Part shown: positions 31,434 to 44,226 of the stretch, piece after piece | Layout of the letters: each line of letters starts with the position of its first letter | How positions within the stretch are numbered: position 1 is the stretch's first letter | Assembly: GCA_030035585.1 (NCBI GenBank) | Contig: CM057464.1 | Coordinates: 75,252,919-75,316,918, forward strand | Direction of reading: 5' to 3' | Source of the DNA: Dugong dugon | Lineage: Eukaryota > Chordata > Mammalia > Sirenia > Dugongidae | DNA length: 64,000 nucleotides | Notes under the pieces: generated by a model | What the model saw: the letters and a program-made list of their open reading frames with translations, nothing else | What the model was told of the DNA's origin: nothing | Database searches by the model: none | Translations under genes and position numbers: made by a program

Positions 31434-34400
31434 ATGACAACACTATATTCATTCTTATCAATAATTACACTGAATGTAAATGGCCTACATGCACCGATGA
31501 GGAGGCAGAGAGTGGCAGAATGGATTAAAAAACATGATACATCTATATACTGCCTACCAGATACACATCTTAGACTTAAAGATACAAACAAACTAAAAAT
31601 CAAAGGATGGAAAAAAAACATATCAAGCAAACAACACTCAAAAAAGAGCAGGAGTGGCATACTAATCTCTGACAAAATAGACTTTAAAGTAAAATCCACA
31701 ATAAAGGATAAGGAAGGACCCTATATAATGATTAAAGGGTCAATACACCAGGAGGACTTAACTATAATAAAAACTTATGCACCCAATGACAGGGCTCCAA
31801 AATACATAAAACAAACTCTAACAGCATTGAAAAGAGAGATACACAGCTCCACAATAATAGTAGGAGACTTTAACACACCACTTTCGATGAAGGACAGAAC
31901 ATCCATAAAGAAGTTCAATAAAGACATGTAAGATCTAAATGCCACAATCAACCAACTTGATCTCATAGACATATACCAAACACTGCACTCAACAGCAGCC
32001 AAGTATACTCTCTATTCCAGTGCACACAGAACATTCTCCAGAATAGACCACACAGTAGGCCATAAAGCAAGTCTTAACAGAATCCAAAGCACTGAAATAT
32101 TACAGAGCATCTTTTCTGACCATAAAGTCATAAAAGTAGAAATCAATAACAGAAAAAGCAAGCAAAAAAAAAAAAAAAAAAACAAACACATGGAAACTGA
32201 ACAACACCTTGCTCAAAAACTACTGGGTTACAGAAGAAATTAAGGATGGAATAAAGAAATTCACAGAATCAAATGAAAATGAAAACACACCCTACTAGAA
32301 CCTTTGGGACACAGCAAAAGCAGTGCTCAGAGGTCAATTTATAGCAATAAATGCACAAATCCAAAGAAGAATAAAGGACTAAAATCAAAACATTAATCCT
32401 ACAACTCAAACAAGTAGAAAGAGAGCAGCAAAAGAAGCCCTCAGGTGCCAGTGGAAAGGAAATAATGAGAATTAGAGTAAAAGTAAATGAAATAGAGAAT
32501 AGAAAAAAAAATTGAAAGAGTTAACAAGGCCAAAACCTGGTTCTTTGAAAAGATCAACATAATCGATAAACCATGGCCAAACTGACAAAAAAAAGAAAGG
32601 AAGCAAATAACTTGTATAAGAAATAAGATGGGTGATATCACAACAGACACAACTGAAATTAAAAGAATCATTTAACAGAACACTATGAAAAATTGTACTC
32701 TAACAAATTTGAAAACCTAGAGGAAATGGATAAATTTCTAGAAACTCACTACCTACCTAAACTAACATAAACAGAGGTAGAGCAACTAAATAAACTTATA
32801 GAAAAAGAAGAGATTGAAAAGGTAATTTAAAAACTCCCAACAACAACAAAAAAAAGCCCTGGCCCTAATGGTTGCACTGAAGAATTCTATCAAACTTTCA
32901 AAGAAGAGTTAACACCACCACTACTAAAGGTATTTCAGAGCATAGAAAAGGATGGAATACTCCCAAACCCATTCTATGAAGCCAGCATAACACTGATACC
33001 AAAACCAGGTAAAGACACCACAAGAAAAGAAAATTACAAACCAGTATCTTTCACGAATATTGATGCAAAAATCCTCAACAAAATTCTAGCCAATAGAATT
33101 CAACAACATATCAAAAAAAAAAAAAAATTCACCATGATCAAGTGGGATTTATACTAGGTATGCAGGGATGGTTCAACATTAGAAAAACAATCAATGTAAT
33201 CCATCACATAAATAAAACAAAACACAAGAACCACATGATCTTATCAATTGATACAGAAAAGGCATTTGACAAAGCTCAACACCCATTTATGATAAAAAAA
33301 CTCTCAGCAAAATGGGAATAGAAGGAAAATTCCTCAGCATAAATAAGGGCATTTATACAAAGCCAACAGCCAACATCATCCTAAATGGAGTGACTTTGAA
33401 AGCATTCCCCTTGAGAATGGAAACCCGACAAGGATGCCCTTTATCACCACTCTTATTCAACATTGTGTTGGAGGTCCTGGCCAGAGCAATTAGGCTAAAA
33501 AAAGAAATAAAGGCATCCAAATTGGTAGGGAAAAGGTCAAAGTATCTCTATTTGCAGATGATATGATCTTATACACAGAAAACCCCAAAGAATCCTCAAG
33601 AAAACTACTGGAACTAACAGAAGATTTCAACAACGTATCAGGATACAAGATACAAAACATACAACATACAAAAATCAGTTGGATTCCTTTACACCAACAA
33701 AGAGAACTTTGAAAAGGAAATCACCAAATCAATACCATTACAATAGCCCCCAAGAAGATAAAATACTTAGGAATAAATCTAACCAGAGATGTAAAAGACC
33801 TATACAATGAAAACTACAAGACACTACTGCAAGAAACCAAAAGAGATCTGCATAAGTGGAAAAACATACCTTGCTCATGGATAGGAAGACTCAACATAGT
33901 GAAAGTGTCAATTATACCCAAAGCAATCTACAGATTCCGATCTAGATTCCACTGGCATTTTTTAAGAGATGGATAAACAAGTCCCCACCTTCATATGGAA
34001 AGGAAAGAGGCCCCAAATAAATAAAGCATTACTCAAGAAGAAGAACAAAGTGGGAGGCCTCACACTACCTGATTCTAGAACTTACTATACTGCCACAGTA
34101 GTCAAAACAGCCTGGTACTGGTCCAACAATAGATACATAGACCAATGGAACAGAACTGAGAATCCAGACGTAAATTCATCCACCTATGAGCTGCTGATAT
34201 TTGACAAAGGCCCCAAGTCCGTTAACTGAGGAAAAGACAGTCTCTTTAACAAATGGTGCTGGCATAACTGGATATCTATCTGCAAAAAACTGAAACAAAA
34301 CCCATACCTCACACCATGCATAAAAAATAACTCAAAATGGATCAAAGACCTAAGTATAAAATTGAAAATGATAAAGATCATGGAAGAAAAGATAGGGACA

Positions 34401-35315
34401 ACACTAGGAGCCCTAATACACGGCATAAGCAGAATACAAACCATAAGTAACAGTGCACAAACACCAGAAAACAGATAACCGAGAGTTCCTAAAACTCAAA
34501 CACTTAAGCTCACCAAAAGAGTAAAAAGACAACCTAGAAACTTGGAAAAAAATTTGGCTATGAAAAATCCAATCAACATCTAATCTCTAAAATCTGCAAG
34601 ATAATGCAAAACCTTAACAAGAAAAAGAAAAATAACCCAATTAAAAAATGGGTAAAGGATATGAACAGGCACTTCACCAAAGAAGACATTCATGCAGCTA
34701 ACAGACACAAGAGGAAATGCTCACGATCATTAGCTATTAGGGAAATACAAATCAAAATTACAATGAGATACCCTCTCACCCCAAGAAGGCTAGCATTAAT
34801 CCAAAACACACAAAACAGTAAATGCTGGAGAGGCTGTGGAGAGACTGTTGGTGGGAACGTAAAATGGTACAACCACTTTGGAAATCAATTTGGCACTTCC
34901 TTAAACAGCTAGAAATAGAAGTACCATTCCATCCAGCAATCCCACTTCTCAGTATATATCCTAGAGAAATAAGAGCCATCACACGAATAGATATATGCGC
35001 ACCCCAGGTTCACTGCAGCACTGTTCATGATAGCAAAACGATGAAAACAACGTACGTGCCCATCAACAGATGTATGGATAAACAAATTATGGTATATTCA
35101 CACAATGGAATAGTATGCAACAATGAAGAACAACAAAGAATCCATGAAACATCTTATAACATGAAGGAACCTGGAAGGCATTATGCTGAGTGAATTTAGT
35201 CAGTCACAAAAGGACAAATATTGTATAAGACCACCATTATAAGAACTCAAGAAAAAGTTTAAACACAGAAAGCATTCTTTGATGGTTATGAGGCTTGGGA
35301 GGGAGGGAGGCAGGG
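31434..35315 (+). pseudogene. L1 ORF2 (endonuclease and reverse transcriptase) remnant
   Basis: The frame is open from ATG 31434 to a stop at 31931, covering the APE-type endonuclease start (SIITLNVNGLHAPMRRQRVA, VGDFNTPLS). The catalytic Glu of the usual QETH motif is Asp here (LPDTH). Later segments in several frames include reverse transcriptase pieces ([20 protein letters not shown] at about 33423-33482; FADDM at 33551-33565 in another frame) and the C-terminal domain ([20 protein letters not shown] at about 34633-34692). There are many stops and shifts. Confidence 0.88.
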
Positions 35316-36224
35316 AGTATTCACTAACTAGATAGTAGATAAGAATTATCTTAGGTGAAGGGAAGGACAGCACACACCACAGGAAAAGTCAGCACAACTG
35401 GACTAAACCAAACTTAAGAAGTTTCTGGAATACCGCCAAACACTTTGAGGGACAGAGTAGCAGGGCTCTAGGGACCATGGTTTCAGGGGACATCTAGGTC
35501 AACTGGCATAACAAAGTTTATTACGAAAATGTTCTGCATGCCACTTTGGTGAGCGGCATCTAAGGTCTTAAAAGCTAGTGAGTGGCCATCTAAGATGCAT
35601 CAACTGGTCCCAAACTACCTGGAGCAAAGGAGAATGAAGAATACCAGAGACACAAGGAAAATATTAGCCCAAGAGACAGAAAGGGGCACATAAACCAAAG
35701 ACTTCATCAGCCTGAGACAAGAAGAACTAGATGGTGCCCAGCTACCACCAATGACCGCCCTGACAGGGAACACAACAGAGAGTCCCTGACGGAGCAGAAG
35801 AAAAGTGGCATGTAGAACTCAAATTCTAGTAAAAAGACCAGACTTAATGGTTTGACTGAGACTGCAGGGACCCTGGAAGACATGGCCCCTGGACTCTCTG
35901 TTAGCCCAAAACTAAAACCATTCCTGAGGCCAATTCTTCAGACAAAGATTAGACTGGACTATCGTACTTGCGAGGAGTGTGCTTCTCAGCTCAAGTAGAT
36001 ACATGAAACTAAGTGGGTGGCTCCTGTCTGGAGGCGAGATGAGAGGGCAGAGAGGGTCAGAAGCTGGTTGAATGGACACGGGAAATCCAGAGTGGAAGGG
36101 AGGAGTATGCTGTCACAGTAAAGGAAGAGCAACTAGCGTCACATAACAGTGCGTGTGTAAATTTCTGTATGAGAAACTGACTTGAATTGTAAACTTTCAC
36201 TTAAAGCACAATTAAAAACAAAAA

Positions 36225-37012
36225 TGGATACATATGCTAAAACCTGTCGCTGGAGTGAATACTAACTCATATCCCTTGCTTGGATGTAGAGGCATTACAT
36301 GCAATGTACGTGAGCTCTCCAAGAAGTCAGAAGTGTGACAGTGGTTAGGAGTCACTTATTTCTGCTCTCAGAGTCTACCCATTTTAAGTTCATTTGGTAA
36401 AATAATTAAGCAGTAAGACGTTACCTCACAATTAAAATACTTCTGATATTACTTTTATAAATTAAGAACCTGTGTCAGTATCTGGCTTGTGGCCACACAC
36501 TCAGAGCCTGTCCCTGTCTGTGCGAACATATACATACACGCCCTCAAACTTCTGGGTTCTGCAGCCTGAGGGCAGAACCTGGTCTGAGGGAAAAGAACAC
36601 CGAGTCAATAATAATTCAACTTCCTGTAGGAACATTTCAAACCCTGAAGGGACTCCTGCCCAGTACTAAACTAGTTCTATCCAGTTTGTCTTATAAAGTG
36701 TGACTGAATCACAAGCCTCCAGGTCATCCTATTAAACAAGATGACTCTAACCACAGCCCTAGAGTCTAATCTTCCCAATTACAGCATCTATAAACATTTA
36801 ATCTAATGAAATATTATGGTCTCATTAAATTCTAATTCAAAATGCAAACAAAGAACAAACTGGTTGCTACTCAACTACACACCTAGACAAGTGAAAGATT
36901 TCTGGTTTCTTAATTAGAAAATATTTAAATGATATGCCCCTGAATACAGCTTATGTCCAAAGTTCTGAGTCTTACTAGGGTGATATATTTAAACATGCTT
37001 ACGAAAAGAACA
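36225..37012. other. Intron stretch between two L1 copies, nothing recognised
   Basis: Unique-looking sequence with no supported feature. Confidence 0.5.
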
Positions 37013-37206
37013 GGAGCCCTGGTGATGTAGTGGTTAAGAGCTACAGCTGCTAACCAAAAGGTCAGCTGCTAACCAAAAGGTTGGCAGTTCAAATCCCCCA
37101 GCTGCTCCTTGGAAACCCTATGGGACAGCTCTACTCTGTGTGGTCCTATAGGGTCGCTATGAGTCAGAATCGACTTGACGGCAACCGGTTTGGTTTTTTT
37201 GGGTTT
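37013..37206 (+). repeat. AfroSINE copy with a tandem duplication in its tRNA head
   Basis: ggagccctggtgatgtagtg, then cagctgctaaccaaaaggt twice in a row (37045-37083), then the normal body (ggaaaccctatgggacagct) and tail (cagaatcgacttgacggcaa, ggtttggtttttttggg). It is little diverged from the family pattern and so is probably a younger copy. Confidence 0.94.
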
Positions 37207-37319
37207 ATAAAAAGAATACCTGAGGCCTTAGAAGGAGATTTAAATAAATGAATGAGATAAATTAAAAACAAGAATAGAATAAGAAGAACCTAGTAAGCAG
37301 AAATAATCCCTCTTCAAAA

Positions 37320-39378
37320 AAATAGGACCAACACTTCAGGCCTTAATACATGGCATTAACAGGATACAAACCATAACCATCAACACACAAACCCCAACAG
37401 ATAAGCTAGATAACTGGGATCTTCTAAAAATCAAACACCTATGCTCTTCAAAAGACTTCACCAAAAGAGTAAAAAGAGAACCTACAGACTGGGAAAAAAA
37501 TTTTGGACAGTACAAGTCAGACAAAGGTCTAATCTCCATAATCTACAAGAAAATCCAATGCCTCTACAACACAAAGACAAATAATCCTATGAAAAAATGG
37601 GCAAAGGAAATGAACAGACACTTCACCAAAGAAGACATTCAAATGGCCAACAGATACGTGAGGAAATGCTCGAGATCACTAGCCATTAGAGAAATGCAAA
37701 TTAAAACCACAATGAGATACCATCTCCCCCAGGCATTACTGGCACGAATCAAAAACACTGGAAATAACAAATGTTGGAGGGGCTGCGGGGAGATGGGAAC
37801 TCTGATGCACTGCTGGTGGGAATGCAAAATGATACAACCATTTTGGAAAATGATATGGCGCTTCCTCAGAAAGCTAGAAATAGGCATACCATTTGATCCA
37901 GCAATCCCACTCTTAGGAATATATCCCAGAGAAATAGGAGTCATCACTCGAATAGACATGTGCACACCTACGTTCATGGCAGCATTGTTCACAATAGCAA
38001 AATGATGGAAACAACCTAGATGCCCATCAACAGATGAATGGATAAACAAACCACAGTACATACACACAATGGAGTACTATGCAATGAGAAAGAACAGCAA
38101 TGAATCTGTGAAGCATCTCATAACATGGATGAAACTGGAGGACATTATGCTGAGTGAAATAAGTCAATCACAAAAGGACAAATATTGTATGAGACCTCTA
38201 TTGTAAAAACCCATGAAAAAGTTCACACACAAAATGTAACAATCTTTATTGGTTACCAGGGATGGGAGGGGTTGGGGGGGGAGGAATATTAAATAGACAA
38301 TAGATAAGTGGTATCTTGGGTGAAGGGTGAGACAGTACACAATACAGGAGAAACTAGCCCAACTTGTACAAGGAAAGGTCATGGAAGCTCCACAGACACA
38401 TCCAAACTCCCTAAGGCACTGAATTGCTGGGCGGAGGGCTCTGGGGACCATGGTCTTGTGGAACATCTAGCTCAGTTAGCATAACACAGCTTATAAAAAC
38501 AATGCTCTACATTCTACCTTGGTGAGCAGTGTCTGGGGTCTTAAAAGCCTGTGAGCGGCCATCTAAGATACTCCACTGGTCTCATCCCTTCGGGAGCAAG
38601 GGAGAATGAAGAGAACAGGATACAAGGAAAAGATTAGTCCAAAGGACTAATGGTCCACAGCTACCAAGGCCTCCACCGGACTGAGTCCAGTACAGCTAGA
38701 TGGTGCCCGGCTACCACCACTGACTGCTCTGACCAGGATCACAAAAGAGGGTTCTGGACAGAGCTGTAGAAGGATGTAGAACATAACTCTAAAAAAAAAA
38801 GACCAGATTTACTGGCCTAAAGGAGACTGGAGAAACCCCTAGAGTATGGCCCCCAGACACCCTTTTAGCTCAGTGATGAAGTTATCTCCGAGGTTCACCT
38901 TTCAGCCTGGGAGTGGATAGCCCCATAAAACCAAATGAGACTAACGAGGTACAGTAGTCCAGTGACAAGGCCCAGAAGGCAGAAGGGGACAAGGAAGCTG
39001 GTGATAGGGAAGACAAGGTTGAGCAAGGATATTGTTGGTGTGTTGTGAGATTGTTAACCATTGTCACAGGGCAACATTTGTAGTAACTGTTAAATGAGAA
39101 ACTATTTTGTTCTGTAAGCCTTCATCTTAAGTGAGAATAACAGCACAATTGGAAGAGCATAGTCAATGTCACTGAACTGTGCATGTAGAAATTTTTGAAA
39201 TGGTTTATCTTTGGCTATGTGTATTTTCACCAGAAAAAAAGGTTGAGAAGTTAGGAGGGTTGACATGTTGTGGGGTTGTTAACCAATGTCATAAAACAAT
39301 ATGTGTACTACTGTTTCATGAGAAACTATTTGTTCTGTAAGCCTTCACCCAAAGTACAATTAAAAAAAAGAAAAGAAA
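37320..39378 (+). mobile_element. L1 LINE, 5'-truncated, with a perfect target duplication
   Basis: A 2059-bp insertion between two identical 21-bp repeats, 37299-37319 and 39379-39399 (AG AAATAATCCCTCTTCAAAA). It contains the ORF2 C-terminus, open at 37589-38005 ([20 protein letters not shown], then [20 protein letters not shown]), and a 3' UTR with a repeated module, ending gtacaattaaaa plus an A/G-rich tail. Antisense to DST. Confidence 0.95.
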
Positions 39379-39399
39379 AGAAATAATCCCTCTTCAAAA

Positions 39400-40785
39400 C
39401 ACCGCCCCCCAGCATGATAGTCTTGACACCCTTAGTGCCTTTCCACATCACCACCTTAGGTTTGCACGGCCCTACTGCACATTTTGCACTGTTCTTTCTG
39501 GCATGCGAGCACACATTCATGTCCATGCCTGCTCAGGCAGACATGTTTTCACGTTGAGCGATGCTGGGCACTGCTGTTTTGGAACTTGGCTTTCATCAAA
39601 TGTACTAGGGCAGGTAACCATTTGGAAAGACTGATAAAGCCAGAGAAGCCAGGGGCCAAACCACAAACTGAAGTCATAACTTCATTTCTCAGAAAGAAAC
39701 AAATCACGTTTATTGTGATGCCTGAGCACACCCTTCAATGAGAGCAGAGAACTATCAGTTGAATACTATGCTTGTAACACACCTACCTCTGAAGAATGTG
39801 CACTTGTGTCAGGAATTTTCTTCCCTAATTCTTGGTGACTTATTAAACGTCTAGTGTTTAGGGGATATTCCTAGAATCCCTTGATTACTGGCTCTCAGTT
39901 AATTCTACTTCAGCCTCTCTTCCTTTCAAATTACTTACTCTTCAAATGTTTTTGTGACATCCTTTTGATCTAAGTCAATCAAACCTTGCTATTCTTTTGA
40001 ATGAAAATTAAGGTTAGGGGCAATAGTGAAGTTTACTTTGCTAAGAGATCTTACCAGTGTGGTTGTCAGTGACAAAATTTTAATATGCCTTGAAGAAAAT
40101 TTAAACTATACAAACAGAGCAAGCAGAAACTAGTACAGATAGATGGCATTTTAATTTTGAACCTTTTCCATTCAAAATGGAACATGATAAATAAAAGTAC
40201 CTAGAAAGAACTAAGAACAAAATTTCCTAACTCCGATTTAATGGAAAAACATAATGTATTTTTCAGTGACCTGTTTAAACAGAACCTGATAATCTCTTCC
40301 ACTAAACTTACTACTTTATCATTCTCATTACGCATGGCATAATCCACGCTCTTCATCCTCTGCACAATAATACGACATATTAAAACTATACATCTTGTTC
40401 CTACTTAGGCTAAGGGTTTTAATGTTTTTTTTTTTATTATTATAATCCTCCTCACCATATTCTGAGTTGTTGCTGATGCTATTTCCGTAGATGGCTAACA
40501 CTAAGGTAAGCAATTAATGTTTTTCTCCCTCAATAATTCCTTACATAGGACAAGGCCTTATTTGGCAGTTATATAGGGTATTATTCATTTGGGCATTTCT
40601 TAAATTCATCAATATTTTCATATCTATTTGTTAGATATCATCAGTCTTCAAGGTTGCACTACCACAATTGTTCTAGTCAATGATTCCATTTCTTGGTATT
40701 TAGTTTGTCTACAGGAAACTATATAAGTAGTTACACAGACAAATACAAAGACTTGAGAAACCAAAGTAATCACCTCCTTTACTTA
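39400..40785. other. Intron stretch, nothing recognised
   Basis: No identifiable element; the short frames seen on either strand have no coding or splice support. Confidence 0.5.
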
Positions 40786-40789
40786 AAAA

Positions 40790-40930
40790 GTATGTGACAT
40801 CAAGCTTGTCTGTTACTCTTTGAGCCTTGGTTTCTTTGTTGATAAATATGGAGATAGTGCCATCTATTTCACAGTATTGTGATAATTTTGAAAGCTATCA
40901 TATATAAAAATACCTAGGACAGAAACCAAT
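40790..40930 (+). repeat. Possible MIR relic
   Basis: 'gagccttggtttctttgttg', 'ataaatatggagatagtgcc' and 'cacagtattgtgataatttt' follow MIR core order at low identity. Confidence 0.45.
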
Positions 40931-41785
40931 ACATGATCAACATTCTGATATATTTTTTGCATACCTATTTTATGCCAGGTACTTTCTTTTTAACTTAATA
41001 GATGACTTTTTATTGCACATTATCTAGAAATTGGCCTTATTATATAATTTTCTCCCCATTTCTATGTCATAAGACAGTTCTTTCAAGAAGCATAAAAAAT
41101 TCCATTTTCTATGAAAAGTTTTAGCATACGGAATTTTTAGTAAAATATTGCTTACTGGGGTCAACATACTCCTAATTTTCAAAAATTATATTCTATGTGG
41201 AAACACTAATGAAAATGTGCTAGAAAAATGTATAAATTAATGTACTCAATAAATTTTGACACTATAATTTACATAATACAATATCTAAAGGATACTACTA
41301 CTTTGTTCCTACTTCAGATCAGTATTTGTAAATCTTAGAAAATAAATATATGAAAAACTTGCTAAATTAATTATTATCAATAATAATGGTTCACATTTAA
41401 ATCACAAATGTTATATAATTTCTTTTTACTCTCCAGAGAACTATTCCAGATTCTAGCAGGGTATGGAAACCGGCCGCCTAAGTGTAGCCACATCCTTTCC
41501 CTCGCCCCCTGCAGGAATCACAAGGCTCTGTCCTGCTAAGCCCTCACTTCCTCCAAAGGTCCTTCTCAACAAAAGATTCCATACGGTTAGAGTAAAAACC
41601 AAATTTATGCGCCATCTCAGAAAATTTTCATTACAGAAGCCAAATAAAATCCATTGTCAACTTTTCATCTAAATAAATATAAAATTAAAGCCTAACTAAA
41701 TGGATTGTTTTCACAGCAAGTCCAAATACACAACAAATTTCTATAAATACTTATTAATAAAAAACAACTGTTAAGTAAGATCAAA
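40931..41785. other. AT-rich intron stretch, nothing recognised
   Basis: No feature that I can support. Confidence 0.5.
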
Positions 41786-41995
41786 CCAAAAACCAGCCCC
41801 TGCTGAGTCAATTCCAACTCATAGAGACCATATGTGTGTCAGAGCAGAAATATGCTCCATAGGGTTTTCAATGGCTGATTTTTCAGCAGTAGATTGTCAG
41901 GCCTTTCTTCCAAGGTGCCTCTGGATAGACTCAAACCCCCAACCTTTTGGTTAGCATCTGAGCATGTTACGTACTGGCACCATTCAGGGACTCTC
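41786..41995 (-). repeat. AfroSINE copy
   Basis: Reverse orientation: aaaccaaaaaccagcccctg, then gtcagagcagaaatatgctc, cctctggatagactcaaacc and head end accattcagggactc. Confidence 0.9.
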
Positions 41996-43135
41996 GTTCG
42001 GTAAGACAACACTGCCTAAATGTGATTATTACTGTTCAATAACCAAAAATTTGCTTTTGATGATTTTTCAATTGTTTATAACTTTGTCTCTTTAGTCTTT
42101 ACAGTAAATGAAGACATTCAACAGTGGGATATAAGTGCAGTTCAAATCAATACATTTAATTCTTACAGACTTGGGAAGAAAAGTACTCAACTGCTTTTTA
42201 AAAAGAAAGGCCTGGGGACTTTAACTAAAAACACTGTTGAAAGGTTTCTTGTAATGAAAGGACTCACAGTAAGGTTTTATGAAGCACTGCATAATTTAAC
42301 AAAACTTCAGCAACAAAGAAATCTTGTAAGCATTTAAACCTGATATACAGTATTTTTACCATGAATTCCACCAAAGGAAACAAACTTAACTAGGAAAACA
42401 GAAATTCAAAGTTAAAGCTAAACAACATTCTAAAAAGATTACTCTGCCCCAAAAAAGTGCAAAATAAGTAACATTCACATGGTCCAAATTCTCTCCTAAA
42501 ACAACATAAACTATCACATTAAACTTCCCGAAGAAATTTTAGGATCTTTGACATATATGGTGACTTATTAAGGATTTAGGAGAAAAACACCCAGCATGCA
42601 TATACCATTTTGTACTTATAATCCTTCATGAGTGCTGAGGAGACAATGCCAAGAGACACTGTTTTTAAAAATAGATTATTCAAGAAGAATAATTGGCTTC
42701 TAAATGTTTTGATTCTAGCTAAAACTCTTCAAAGAAGACAGCAGAACATACCCTAAAAAGTACATCATTATACAAATCCCTTAGGTATAACAATCCAAAT
42801 ATTTTTACTCAAAGGCCAAGAAGATTTTTTCATCCCAGGTAAAGAATGTGCCGTAACAGAGCTTCTGATGGCTCATGTGTGCAGTGTGATAACAGCAATG
42901 TTTTAGCCACTAAACTGTCTGGGCACTCTGTTACTTAAGACGATGTAGTACTTTTTTCTGGACAAGTGTACAGGCAAGTTGATCCTGGTTTCGTTTTTAA
43001 ATTTAGCAACTATTTTAATTTAAAAATAGGGACTATGAGTGATATATTATAGTTTTGTATATGCTGAAATTCCCAAAATGAAAAGGGGAAGAAAGAGGAG
43101 AGAAAGAAAAGGAAGAAAAATTATAACGGGAAAGA
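41996..43135. other. Intron stretch, nothing recognised
   Basis: AT-rich with a purine-rich run at about 43079-43140; no supported feature. Confidence 0.5.
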
Positions 43136-43139
43136 GAGA

Positions 43140-43370
43140 GATACAGAGGTTCCAAGTCAAACAGGCCTTGGTTTGAATTCCAGCTCTGTAACTTATTTGT
43201 ACTGTGACTCTGGGTAAACTTCATGTTTCTCATCTGTCAAAAATTGGGATACTAATAGTTCCTGCTTTATGAGGCTGTTGGGAGATTTGAATGAGATGAT
43301 ATATGTAAAGTACCTAACACAGTGCCTCACATTTAGAAAGTTATTAAAATATTAACTATTCTTACATAAT
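43140..43370 (+). repeat. MIR SINE relic
   Basis: 'ggtttgaattccagctctgt', 'gtgactctgggtaaacttca', 'aatgagatgatatatgtaaa' and 'taacacagtgcctcacattt' in MIR order. Confidence 0.8.
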
Positions 43371-43564
43371 TATTTTTATTGGAACCAAATAAGTTGGTCA
43401 GTTTGATGAGCTTATAGCTTAGGCTTAGTTTATTCAGGAATGCATTCAGTTATTCAACAACATGATATAATCTTTGCAAAACTAAGAAAAATTACTGAGA
43501 TCAAGAAATACATAGTTTCCAATAAATATTTTCTGGGGAATTAGCTTCTTATAAGTCAGTAAGA

Positions 43565-43790
43565 TCATGGACTCAAGAGCCCGATGGCCTGGATATGAAT
43601 CCCAACTCCACCCCTTGCTGGCTGTGTGACTTTAAGCAAGTATTACCCTGTGTCTCAGTTTCTGTTGACTGGGGATGACAACCTCACCTTAGGCTGTTGT
43701 GAGGATTAAATGAATTAATACATGTAAACTGCTTAGAACAGTGCCTGGCACTTATTAAGTACTATGTAAGTATTAATGTCGAGTTAGTTG
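43565..43790 (+). repeat. MIR SINE relic
   Basis: 'gctgtgtgactttaagcaag', 'tctcagtttctgttgactgg', 'gaggattaaatgaattaata' and 'aacagtgcctggcacttatt' are well-kept MIR landmarks. A second MIR lies about 200 bp to the left. Confidence 0.88.
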
Positions 43791-44226
43791 GTGTTAATAA
43801 TTCTTACCAGGAAAAAACAGGCATCATTAAATCCAGCTTCTCACTAGACTGACTAGACTAGGAAACTATGATTTTGAAGCTTTCGAGCTACAGTCTGAAG
43901 TAAACCCTTACCTTACTACTCATCGGTTCCCTATAAACACAGTGTTGGTCATTTACCTGAAGATTCTATTTATCGGGGCTTAGTATCTGCTATGTTGCTG
44001 GCAAAAGCCAAAGACATTTTATAGCTATATATGTGTCCGTGTGCATGCACTGAAGTTTAGAATGATGGCCTCTGAGTGGTGGAAATGTTTTTATTTTTAC
44101 TTCTCTGTATTTTCTTTGCCATGCACATGCATTGCTTCTGGAGTAATAAAAGGTTATTTTAAAAACTTGAAAGGAAAGAAACACATTTCGTGTTTGCCTA
44201 AGGAAAAAGACCCACAAATTCCATAC

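Larger units (their letters stand above)
28609..36224 (+). mobile_element. Near full-length L1 LINE, inactive
   Basis: About 7.6 kb: a 5' UTR of about 1.4 kb beginning gaggcgtggccaagatggca, ORF1 remnant, ORF2 remnant, 3' UTR and terminal gcacaattaaaaac. It is antisense to DST. Both ORFs carry stops and frameshifts, so it cannot move on its own. A convincing target duplication is not visible: acatatatacta on the left and acatatgcta on the right are only similar. Confidence 0.92.
17559..44226. other. DST: Large DST intron between w1 and w2, 26668 bp
   Basis: No exon with good splice sites and plakin similarity was found inside. The content is mainly mobile elements: an L1 3' piece (18.6 kb), a near full-length L1 (28.6-36.2 kb), a truncated L1 (37.3-39.4 kb), an L1M relic (27.4-28.3 kb), AfroSINEs, MIRs and L2s. 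Their separate entries give details. Confidence 0.85.
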
